64,000 bases of DNA, taken from assembly GCF_018918145.1 (NCBI RefSeq), contig NZ_JAHLPX010000004.1, positions 1-64,000 of the forward strand, given 5' to 3'. Below are positions 41,460-49,298 of this stretch, one piece after another. Below the pieces are notes generated by a model. That model saw only the letters and a list, made by a program, of their open reading frames with translations, did not search any database and was not told the origin of the DNA. The DNA comes from Anaerotignum sp. MSJ-24. GTDB taxonomy: Bacteria; Bacillota; Clostridia; Lachnospirales; Anaerotignaceae. Both the position numbers and the translations under genes were made by a program. Position 1 is the stretch's first letter, and every line of letters starts with the position of its first letter.

Positions 41460-42788
41460 ATGAGTGAAAGAGCAGATAAAATCAAAGAGTACCACAAAAA
41501 ATATAATTTACAGTCATGGAGCAAGCAGAAGGACATCAATCCTATTCCTATCGAAAAGGCAGAAGGAATATATATGTGGGACTTTGACGGAAACAGATAT
41601 ACAGATATGTCAAGCCAGCTTGTAAACCTTAATGTAGGTCATGGCTGCCGTCCGATAATTGACGCAATCAAGGAGCAGACCGAAAAATACTGCTACTTAG
41701 GACCGAGCTACGGTGCAGAACCGAGAGGCGAGCTTGCAAAGATGATTATTGACCTTATGCCGGACAACATGGGTAAGGTATTCTTCACAAACGGCGGTGC
41801 GGACGCAAACGAAAATGTTGTTAAGATTGCAAGAATGTATACAGGCAGACAGAAAATTTTCTCAAGATACAGAAGCTATCACGGTTCAACATACGGAGCA
41901 GGAAACCTTACAGGCGAGCCGAGAAGATACCCTCTTGAGCCCGGTGCTCCCGGATTTATAAAATTCTTCGATCCTTATGTTTATCGTGAAAAAATCAAAT
42001 TTGAGTCGGAGGAAGAGGCAAGCGAATATTATGTAGGAAAGCTCAGAGAGCAGATTATATATGAAGGCCCGGACAGCATTGCCGCAATCGTAATGGAAAC
42101 AATCACAGGCTCAAACGGTGTCATCATTCCTCCCAAAGGCTATCTTCCCGGAGTAAGAAAGCTTTGCGATGAATTCGGAATTATGATGATATGTGATGAA
42201 GTAATGGCAGGCTGGGGCAGAACAGGAAAGATGTTTGCTTTTGAAAACTTTGATGTTAAGCCTGATATTGTATCCTTTGCAAAAGGCGTTACATGCGGTT
42301 ATGTACAGCTCGGCGGTGTTGTTGTAAGCAAAAAGATTGCGGAATTCTTTGATGACCACCTTCTTTCATGCGGACTTACATACAGCGGACATCCTCTTGC
42401 CTGTGCGGCAGGCGTTGCATGCGTAAACTATTATAAAGATGCTGATATTCTCACAAACGTAAATAAATCGGGTGCGGTTCTCGGAGAAATACTTGAAGAC
42501 CTTAAGGCTAAGCATAAGAGCGTAGGCGATGTAAGATATATCGGACTTTTCTCGGCGATAGAGCTTGTTAAGGATAAAGCCACTAAAGAACCTCTTGTTG
42601 AATACGGCAAGGATCCCGAAGGCATAATGGGCAAGATAATCGGTATGCTTAAGGCAAAGAAATTCATGTGCTATTCACATGAAAACATGATTCTTATTTC
42701 ACCTCCGCTTATCATTACTCCCGAACAGGTAAAAGAGGAAATGGTTAAGGTTGACGAAGTTCTTGATGAAGTTGACAAGATGATTTAA
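41460..42788 (+). CDS. Class III aminotransferase, probably beta-alanine aminotransferase
   Basis: A 442-aa PLP aminotransferase of subgroup II (omega-amino acid type). VFFTNGGADANENVVKIAR and YRSYHGSTYGAGNLTG bind PLP; the Asp in MMICDEVMAGWGRTG and the Schiff-base Lys in IVSFAKGVTCGY (about 281) are present. Between the reductive pyrimidine enzymes and an alcohol dehydrogenase, the expected reaction is beta-alanine (or 3-aminoisobutyrate) plus a keto acid to malonate semialdehyde. Such an extended Pyd pathway is known in Bacillota. The amino acceptor cannot be told. AACGGAGGT precedes the ATG. Confidence 0.88.
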   Translation: MSERADKIKEYHKKYNLQSWSKQKDINPIPIEKAEGIYMWDFDGNRYTDMSSQLVNLNVGHGCRPIIDAIKEQTEKYCYLGPSYGAEPRGELAKMIIDLMPDNMGKVFFTNGGADANENVVKIARMYTGRQKIFSRYRSYHGSTYGAGNLTGEPRRYPLEPGAPGFIKFFDPYVYREKIKFESEEEASEYYVGKLREQIIYEGPDSIAAIVMETITGSNGVIIPPKGYLPGVRKLCDEFGIMMICDEVMAGWGRTGKMFAFENFDVKPDIVSFAKGVTCGYVQLGGVVVSKKIAEFFDDHLLSCGLTYSGHPLACAAGVACVNYYKDADILTNVNKSGAVLGEILEDLKAKHKSVGDVRYIGLFSAIELVKDKATKEPLVEYGKDPEGIMGKIIGMLKAKKFMCYSHENMILISPPLIITPEQVKEEMVKVDEVLDEVDKMI

Positions 42789-42808
42789 CATAGGGAAGGA
42801 GTTTGTTT

Positions 42809-43210
42809 ATGGCAAAGCATTACGAAAATATAACCAAAACGGCACTTTCGGAATATATAACACCGGACAAATTTCGTACGGTTATGCCGCCCCAGTGGGA
42901 ATTTTCAGCCGGCTATTCAGAACTCCCTGTGGCAATCACCTTAAAGAAAAAAACAGCCGGCATGCTTAGCTTTGATGTGCCCTGGGACGGAATGATATAC
43001 GGCTTTGTAAGAAGTAAATTTGATATTCAGAAAAAACTTGGAATGGTAAATATGCCTAAGCTTGTAAATATAAACGACTGGGAAACAAAATTTGTTCTTG
43101 TCTTTGAAGAGGACAATCCTAAAGAAACAAGGGCGTTTGAGATTACGGCAAAGGAAGTTATAGAGCTGCTGGAGAACTGCACAAGAACTCCCGAGCAGAA
43201 ATCCAGATAA
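42809..43210 (+). CDS. Uncharacterised 133-aa protein of the pyrimidine operon
   Basis: Not recognised. The soluble 133-aa protein has a predicted mixed alpha/beta content, with PPQWEFSAGYSELPVAITLKKKTAGMLSFDV in the first half and WETKFVLVFEEDNPKETRAFEITAKEVIELL in the second. The only Cys is near the C-terminus, and there is no motif for a cofactor. It has its own GGAAGGAG and starts at ATG 42809. It sits 20 nt after the aminotransferase and 15 nt before the amidohydrolase, so it is surely expressed with the pathway. It may be an accessory subunit or an unassigned enzyme. Confidence 0.8.
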   Translation: MAKHYENITKTALSEYITPDKFRTVMPPQWEFSAGYSELPVAITLKKKTAGMLSFDVPWDGMIYGFVRSKFDIQKKLGMVNMPKLVNINDWETKFVLVFEEDNPKETRAFEITAKEVIELLENCTRTPEQKSR

Positions 43211-43225
43211 GAAAGGGTGTTTAAT

Positions 43226-44488
43226 ATGTATAAATGCAGTCTTGAAAGAATGACAGATAAAATAAAAACCTTCAGCAAATTCGGCGATGCGGGACATGGC
43301 GGTATCACAAGATACTCGCTTTCTCCCGAAGCAATAATGGCAAGAAACGAATTTAAAAAACGTATGGAGGCTATCGGAGCGATAATCGAGGTTGATGATG
43401 TTGCAAATATGTATGCAACACTTCCCGGCAGTGATCCCGATGCAAAAAGAATTGTGATGGGTTCTCATTGCGACTCCGTTAAAAACGGCGGCAACTACGA
43501 CGGTATTCTCGGTGTTATGTCCGCAATGGAGGTTCTTGAAACCGTTGCCGATCAGAAAATTCCCCATAAGCATCCTCTTACAGCCATGATATGGACAAAT
43601 GAAGAAGGTTCGCTTTATCCTCCTGCAATGATGGTTTCGGGCATTGTATGTTACGATTATCTTCCCGAGGATATAAGAGTTAAATTTAAATATGAGGATA
43701 TGATGGCATCAAAGAGCATTCTCGACAACACAAGCACATTCGGAGAGGCTCTTGAAAAATCAGGATTTAAGGGTGACAGAAAATACAGAATTTCACCTGA
43801 CAAATATCAGTATATGTTTGAAACACATATCGAACAAGGCCCTATTCTTGAAGACGCCGGCAACGATATAGGTGTTGTTGACTGTGTACTCGGTATGTTC
43901 AACTATCGTGTTAAATTCTACGGACAGACTGTTCATGCCGGAACATTCCCTATGCCGAAGAGAAAAGATGCGTTCTTTGCGGCGGCACAGGCACTTTGCT
44001 ATATTCACGAAGAAATTGATAAGCTGAACATTCCCGAGCTTGTTTATACGACAGGTGAGGTTGTATGCCACCCTTGTGTACATACCTGTGTTCCCGATTA
44101 TTTTGATTTCTCCATTGATGCAAGACATGAGGATCCTAAACAGCTTGAAAAGGTTCTTGAGGTCGTAAAGAGCTGTGCCGAAAAAACATGGGCAGGCTGT
44201 ACCTGTGAAGTGGAAAGAGCATGGAACAGAGATACCGTTTACTGGGACAAAAAGCTTGTCGGTTATGTTAAAGAGGCTTGTGATGAGCTTGGAGTATCAC
44301 ATCAGTATATTCATTCCGGTGCCGGACATGATGCACAGTTTACATCATATATGCTTCCTACAACAATGATATTCGTTCAGTCAAAGGACGGACTTTCACA
44401 TTGTGAGCCTGAATATTCATCACCGGAGCACTGTACGGAAGGCGCATCGGTAATGCTCAATGCGGTTCTTAAGGCTGATGCCGAATAA
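43226..44488 (+). CDS. M20-family carbamoyl-amidohydrolase, probably beta-ureidopropionase
   Basis: A 420-aa hydantoinase/carbamoylase-type amidase. Metal ligands: MGSHCDSVKNGGNYDGILG (His, Asp, Asp), the double Glu in WTNEEGSLYPP, His in FETHIEQGPIL, and a C-terminal His in DGLSHCEPEY. GQTVHAGTFPM and GAGHDAQFTS complete the substrate site. In this operon it should release ammonia and CO2 from N-carbamoyl-beta-alanine to give beta-alanine. The family also contains allantoate and N-carbamoyl-L-amino acid hydrolases. I start at ATG 43226 (AAAGGG upstream). Confidence 0.9.
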   Translation: MYKCSLERMTDKIKTFSKFGDAGHGGITRYSLSPEAIMARNEFKKRMEAIGAIIEVDDVANMYATLPGSDPDAKRIVMGSHCDSVKNGGNYDGILGVMSAMEVLETVADQKIPHKHPLTAMIWTNEEGSLYPPAMMVSGIVCYDYLPEDIRVKFKYEDMMASKSILDNTSTFGEALEKSGFKGDRKYRISPDKYQYMFETHIEQGPILEDAGNDIGVVDCVLGMFNYRVKFYGQTVHAGTFPMPKRKDAFFAAAQALCYIHEEIDKLNIPELVYTTGEVVCHPCVHTCVPDYFDFSIDARHEDPKQLEKVLEVVKSCAEKTWAGCTCEVERAWNRDTVYWDKKLVGYVKEACDELGVSHQYIHSGAGHDAQFTSYMLPTTMIFVQSKDGLSHCEPEYSSPEHCTEGASVMLNAVLKADAE

Positions 44489-44508
44489 TTTACCGAAGGA
44501 GTGATATA

Positions 44509-45657
44509 ATGAGCGAATTTATTACACCTAAAAAAATTATATATGGCGAAAATTCTCTTGCTTTATCAGGAAAATATATTGCGGAGCTTGGCAAAAAGGC
44601 ACTTATAGTTACCGGAAAGATTGTTGTAACGCTGGATATTTTCAAACAGCTTACTGATATGCTTGATTCGGAAGGCATTAAATATGCCGTATTTACGGGA
44701 ATAACAGGCGAGCCGACAGACACAATGATAAATGAAGGTGTTGAAGTATATAAAAAAGAAGACTGTGATTTTCTCATAGGAATAGGCGGCGGAAGTCCTC
44801 TGGATTCCATGAAAGCAATAGGTGCACTTGTGACAGGCGGCGGAAAGATTTCTGACTATATGGGAAAGGTTATAGAAACGCCTCTTCCTCCGATGGCGGC
44901 AATTCCGACAACAGCCGGAACAGGCTCAGAAGCAACACAGTTTACCGTAATTACGGACAGCGAAAAGGATATAAAAATGCTTTTGAAAGGAACGGTCTTA
45001 ATTCCCGACATAGCAGTTGTTGACGGTGAGCTTACAAAATCGTCACCGAAGGGAATAACGGCATCTACGGCTCTTGACGCACTTACTCATGCTGTTGAGG
45101 CATATACCTCGAAAAAGGCACAGCCGCTTACAGATCCTTATTGTATATCCGCTGTCCAGAAGATATTCAAATATCTTCCGAGAGCCTATAAAAACGGAGA
45201 TGACATTGAGGCAAGAAACGGACTTGCGATAGCCGCATTGCAGGCAGGCATATGTATAAACAATTCGTCCGTAACTATTGTACATGGTATGAGCCGTCCT
45301 ATCGGTGCATTGTTCCATGTGGCACACGGAACATCAAACGCAATGCTTCTGGAAAAATGTATGGCATTTGCCGTTGACGGAGCGTATGACAAATTTGCAG
45401 AACTGGGAAGGGCAATAGGCACAGCAAAGGCTTCCGATGATGACAAGACAGCCGCAGAAAAATTTATTGCGGCACTCGGAGATATTTGCAGAATATGCGA
45501 AATTCCTACGCTTGAGGAATACGGCATAGACAAGGACAAATTCTTTGAGGTTATGGACAAAATGGCAACGGACGCACTTGCCAGCGGAAGTCCGTCAAAC
45601 ACAATAAAAGAAGTGACAAAAGAAGATATTCTCGATTTATATAAATCACTCTGGTGA
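44509..45657 (+). CDS. Iron-containing alcohol dehydrogenase, probably malonate semialdehyde reductase
   Basis: A 382-aa group III (Fe-type) alcohol dehydrogenase. The NAD(P) motif is GIGGGSPLDSMKAIG (about 94-108), PTTAGTGSEAT follows, and the metal ligands are in DALTHAVEAY, VHGMSRPIGALFHVAHG. As the last gene of the operon it most plausibly reduces malonate semialdehyde to 3-hydroxypropionate, removing the carbon skeleton after nitrogen release and reoxidising NAD(P)H. GAAGGAG precedes the ATG. A terminator follows. Confidence 0.88.
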   Translation: MSEFITPKKIIYGENSLALSGKYIAELGKKALIVTGKIVVTLDIFKQLTDMLDSEGIKYAVFTGITGEPTDTMINEGVEVYKKEDCDFLIGIGGGSPLDSMKAIGALVTGGGKISDYMGKVIETPLPPMAAIPTTAGTGSEATQFTVITDSEKDIKMLLKGTVLIPDIAVVDGELTKSSPKGITASTALDALTHAVEAYTSKKAQPLTDPYCISAVQKIFKYLPRAYKNGDDIEARNGLAIAALQAGICINNSSVTIVHGMSRPIGALFHVAHGTSNAMLLEKCMAFAVDGAYDKFAELGRAIGTAKASDDDKTAAEKFIAALGDICRICEIPTLEEYGIDKDKFFEVMDKMATDALASGSPSNTIKEVTKEDILDLYKSLW

Positions 45658-45674
45658 TATTGATTATTGATATA

Positions 45675-45720
45675 ATCCTGTTTCGGTTCTTAAAGGAATC
45701 GGGACAGGATTTATTTTTTA
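45675..45720 (+). terminator. Terminator of the pyrimidine operon
   Basis: ATCCTGTTTCGGTTC (45675-45689) pairs with GAATCGGGACAGGAT (45696-45710), about 15 bp with three wobbles, and is followed by TTATTTTTT. Confidence 0.85.
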
Positions 45721-45786
45721 TCCGCTTGCTGAAATTTACAGGGATATGTATAATTAAAGCATAGATATATTTGGTTCAAAAAGGAA

Positions 45787-46152
45787 GTGGACATCATAAA
45801 AGCTAATAGGAGTATTATAATTATTTTTATAGGATTTATGGTGTTTATTTCGATATATTGGTATACTTATAATAACAGGCGGAATGTAGAAGAAATTGTG
45901 TTTATTCCGGCTGAAAGCAGTGAAACAGATGAGAACGCAGATTCACCGAATGTCGTTGAAAGAGTTAATCTCAATGCGGCAGAGGCAGAGGATTTAATCG
46001 GTCTTATGTTTATAGATGAGGAGCAGGCGGAGCTTATAATTTCATACCGAGAGAAAAACGGAAGGTTTGAAAGTATTGAGGAAACGGCTCAGATTGAAGG
46101 CATACTGCCTGTTACATATAAAACACTGGAAGAGTTTACTTATGTTGATTGA
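45787..46152 (+). CDS. ComEA-like helix-hairpin-helix membrane protein
   Basis: A 121-aa protein with one N-terminal membrane anchor (about 9-27, SIIIIFIGFMVFISIYWY), a short acidic linker and a C-terminal HhH domain (about 60-115, VNLNAAEAEDLIGLMFIDEEQAELIISYREKNGRF). That is the architecture of ComEA, the membrane DNA receptor in natural transformation. It lacks the SLBB domain of the larger ComEA proteins. Start GTG 45787 is very near AAGGA, so the true start may be a few codons downstream. comEC lies 3.1 kb downstream in the same direction. Confidence 0.8.
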   Translation: MDIIKANRSIIIIFIGFMVFISIYWYTYNNRRNVEEIVFIPAESSETDENADSPNVVERVNLNAAEAEDLIGLMFIDEEQAELIISYREKNGRFESIEETAQIEGILPVTYKTLEEFTYVD

Positions 46153-46169
46153 ACCGTATGGAGGTTATT

Positions 46170-46859
46170 ATGGCATATAAAATACTTGTTGTTGATGATG
46201 AAAAGCTTATTGTAAAGGGAATAAAATTTTCTCTTGAACAGGACGAAATGGATATTGATGTTGCCTATGACGGAGAAGAGGCACTTAATTTAATAAAGAA
46301 AAATGACTATGATCTTGCTGTGCTTGATGTTATGCTGCCTAAAATGGACGGACTCCAGGTATGCCGTGAAGTAAGGGAGTTTTCAAACCTTCCGATAATT
46401 ATGGTTACGGCAAAGGGCGAGGATATGGACAAAATAATGGGACTGGAATACGGTGCTGACGATTATATGACAAAGCCGTTTAATATTCTTGAGCTTAAGG
46501 CAAGAATAAAGGCTGTCCTCAGAAGAAGCTCAAAGCATACGGCCGAAAAAACACAGGTTAAGAACGAAATGAAAGTAAGAGATTTGTATCTTGATTTGGA
46601 CAGCCGAAGAGTGTTTGTTGACGGAAAAGAGGCAAATCTTACGGCAAAAGAATTTGACCTTCTTGAACTGCTGATGAAAACACCGGGCAAGGTTTACAGC
46701 CGAGAAAAGCTGCTTGACACAGTATGGGGCTTTGATTATCCCGGAGATGTGCGTACGGTTGATGTTCATGTAAGAAGACTTAGAGAAAAGATAGAAAAGA
46801 AACCGAGTGCACCGGAATATATTTTCACAAAATGGGGAGTTGGCTATTATTTTGGCTAA
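46170..46859 (+). CDS. OmpR/PhoB-family response regulator
   Basis: A 229-aa response regulator. The receiver holds DDE (residues 9-11), the phospho-acceptor Asp in LAVLDVMLPKMDGL (about 53) and the Lys in MTKPFNILELK. The winged helix is C-terminal (LTAKEFDLLELLMKTPGKVYSREKLL...VDVHVRRLREKI). I start at ATG 46170 (GGAGGT upstream). It overlaps the kinase gene by 8 nt, so both are translated together. Confidence 0.94.
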   Translation: MAYKILVVDDEKLIVKGIKFSLEQDEMDIDVAYDGEEALNLIKKNDYDLAVLDVMLPKMDGLQVCREVREFSNLPIIMVTAKGEDMDKIMGLEYGADDYMTKPFNILELKARIKAVLRRSSKHTAEKTQVKNEMKVRDLYLDLDSRRVFVDGKEANLTAKEFDLLELLMKTPGKVYSREKLLDTVWGFDYPGDVRTVDVHVRRLREKIEKKPSAPEYIFTKWGVGYYFG

Positions 46860-48270
46860 AAGAAATATAAAACTGAAATGGACTCTTCTTATAACCTATC
46901 TTATCATAGGGCTTTGTCCGCTTATTATACTTTCGAACCTTACCTTTGAGTCTGTTGAAAAATATTTTATTGAGGAACGAAAAAAGGAGCTTCTGCTTCA
47001 GGCTAATGTTATTTCGGGACATATAAGCATTTCCGATTATATGCATGACGAAAGCAAGTCTATACTTTTTGATTACGATATTAACCAGACCAGCAAGCAG
47101 AGCGGTTACAGAATAATGGTGTTGGACAATACCGGCGTTGTAATAAATGATTCAAACAAAACGGAGGAAGGAAAAATATATTATCTTCCGGAAATCGTTG
47201 ATGCACTTAACAATAAAGATGTTTCGTCTCTGCAGGCAAATGATACTATTCATGCGGCAGTGTCGATTATGGACGACCGCTCCAACTGTATAGGTGTTGT
47301 GCTTGTCTGTGATTCCGTTGCGGATATTGCCGAAAATGTGTCCGAAATAGAAAAAAGTGTTTTGAGCATTATTCTTGTGCTTGTTGTTGTGGTCGTGCTT
47401 ATGACCATATTCCTTTCATGGTTCTTCACAAATCCGATAAACGGAATTATTGAGGTTATTAAAAAGATGTCGGAAGGACATTTTGACCAGAGAATAACCG
47501 TAAATGACTTTCTTCATACAGAGCTTGCGGAGCTTTCCGAATCCTGCAACAACATGGCGGAAAAGCTTGAACAGGTGGAAACAAACCGACAGGAATTTGT
47601 GTCCAATGTTTCGCATGAGTTAAAAACACCTTTGAGCTCCATAAAGGTTCTGAGCGATTCGGTGCTTCTTCAGGATCCCGATACGGTTCCGAAGGAGATG
47701 TATGTGGAATTCCTTGAGGATATAAACTCCGAGGTTGACAGAATGACGGCTATAATAAATGACCTTCTTACGCTCGTAAGGCTCAACCGACAGGAGGTTC
47801 CGCTCAATCCACAGCCTGTTGTAATATCCGATATGGTTGAGGATATTGTAAAAAGGCTTACACCTATTGCTGATGCGGAAGGCATTGAGCTGAACTATAC
47901 AAAGGCGAAAAGCGTTACCGCAGAGGTGAACGAAACAAAGCTCTCGCTTGCAATAAGCAATCTTATAGAAAACGGAATAAAATATAATTCCGAAAACGGA
48001 AAGGTATCCGTAACAGTTGACGCCGATCACCAGAATGCCTTTATAACCGTTTCCGATACAGGCATAGGCATTGCGGAGGAAGAGCTGAACAAAATATTCG
48101 ACAGATTTTATCGAGTTGATAAAAACAGAGACAGACAGACCGGAGGAACAGGCCTTGGCCTTGCCATAACACGTTCTGCCGTACTTATGCACAACGGAAG
48201 CATAAAGGTTTCCAGTACGGAAAACGAAGGAACAACCTTTGTTGTAAGAATACCGCTTAAACAGAAATAA
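46852..48270 (+). CDS. Membrane sensor histidine kinase
   Basis: A 472-aa sensor kinase. Two membrane helices (about 10-28 and 170-192) flank an extracellular sensor domain of roughly 140 residues (dCache/PAS-like, QSGYRIMVLDNTGVVINDS). HAMP is at about 193-245, HisKA with SHELKTPLSSIKVLSD (phospho-His), then HATPase_c with N box NLIENGIKYN, DTGIGI and GGTGLGLAI. It is of the WalK-like class. Start TTG at 46852 overlaps the regulator stop; no ATG is available. The partner is the regulator at 46170. Confidence 0.92.
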   Translation: MAKRNIKLKWTLLITYLIIGLCPLIILSNLTFESVEKYFIEERKKELLLQANVISGHISISDYMHDESKSILFDYDINQTSKQSGYRIMVLDNTGVVINDSNKTEEGKIYYLPEIVDALNNKDVSSLQANDTIHAAVSIMDDRSNCIGVVLVCDSVADIAENVSEIEKSVLSIILVLVVVVVLMTIFLSWFFTNPINGIIEVIKKMSEGHFDQRITVNDFLHTELAELSESCNNMAEKLEQVETNRQEFVSNVSHELKTPLSSIKVLSDSVLLQDPDTVPKEMYVEFLEDINSEVDRMTAIINDLLTLVRLNRQEVPLNPQPVVISDMVEDIVKRLTPIADAEGIELNYTKAKSVTAEVNETKLSLAISNLIENGIKYNSENGKVSVTVDADHQNAFITVSDTGIGIAEEELNKIFDRFYRVDKNRDRQTGGTGLGLAITRSAVLMHNGSIKVSSTENEGTTFVVRIPLKQK

Positions 48271-48329
48271 ATGGAAGAAAGGAGAGTAATCCTGTACTAA
48301 AAAAGAATATCCGGATTATATGTTGATAT

Positions 48330-49280
48330 ATGAAAAAATATTTAAGACATACATTATGTATATTATTAATGCTCGCTGTTTTGACAGGTCTGTTTACGGG
48401 ATGTACTTCTTCGGATAATGTTGAACAGCAGCCATATGTAAGCGAAGACTGCTGCGAGATTTATTATATTGATAATATTACGCAGATGCTTAAAGCCGAA
48501 AATGTCATTATGGACTCCGAAAAACAGAATGAACAGGTACTGAGCCTGTTTAAAAAGCTGTCGGGTATTGCAAAAACAGAAGAAAGAAGCGGCGTTGTTC
48601 CAAGAGGACTTGAAATAAACAGTATTTATATTGATAACGGAACATTAACAATAGATTTTAATGCTGTGTACAATTCAATGACGTCAGGAGAAGAGCTTGC
48701 GTTCAGGGCGGCAGCTGTGTATACGTTCACATCGTTGGATTTTGTGGATTATCTTCTCATAACGGTTGACGGAAGTGAGCTTAAAACGGCAAAGGGAATG
48801 CTTATGGGCAAGCTCGGAAGAGAAGATGTAATTATGAACGGTGATATTTCCGCCGAACCTACAAATTATGAAATACTTACTCTGTATTTTGAAAATTCCG
48901 AAGGCTCGGCATTAAGCACTGAAATAAGAGAAGTTCAGGTAAACCCGAATCTTCCTGTGGAAAGGTATATTGTTGAACAGGTAATTGCCGGACCTGAGGA
49001 CGAAAGTCTAAGAAGTACAGTGCCTTATGATACAAAAATAAGGGACATAAGTACTGCCGATGGTGTATGCTATGTGGATTTAAGTGTTGAATTTGTTAAT
49101 AAACAGCTTGGGTTGGAAAAAGATGCACTTGCGGCTGTGTACAGTATTGTTAATTCACTCTGCGAAATAGAAGATGTTACAAAGGTTCAATTTTTGATTG
49201 AAGGCGAAAAGCTTGACAGTTATAGGAATGTTATAGATTTAAGTAAGCCGGTTGAACCGAACTATGATATACAGTTTTGA
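48330..49280 (+). CDS. GerMN-domain lipoprotein
   Basis: A 316-aa lipoprotein with signal peptide and lipobox LFTGC (Cys about 25). Two GerMN domains follow (about 60-160 and 185-300), each with a beta-strand-rich pattern: INSIYIDNGTLTIDFNAVYNS in the first and VCYVDLSVEFVN in the second. GerM is a sporulation and germination protein of the cell envelope. It lies directly after the kinase, so it may be an accessory of this two-component system (compare LpqB next to MtrAB) or a sporulation protein. The ribosome site is weak. Confidence 0.88.
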   Translation: MKKYLRHTLCILLMLAVLTGLFTGCTSSDNVEQQPYVSEDCCEIYYIDNITQMLKAENVIMDSEKQNEQVLSLFKKLSGIAKTEERSGVVPRGLEINSIYIDNGTLTIDFNAVYNSMTSGEELAFRAAAVYTFTSLDFVDYLLITVDGSELKTAKGMLMGKLGREDVIMNGDISAEPTNYEILTLYFENSEGSALSTEIREVQVNPNLPVERYIVEQVIAGPEDESLRSTVPYDTKIRDISTADGVCYVDLSVEFVNKQLGLEKDALAAVYSIVNSLCEIEDVTKVQFLIEGEKLDSYRNVIDLSKPVEPNYDIQF

Positions 49281-49298
49281 TTTTAAGGCGGAGATTTT

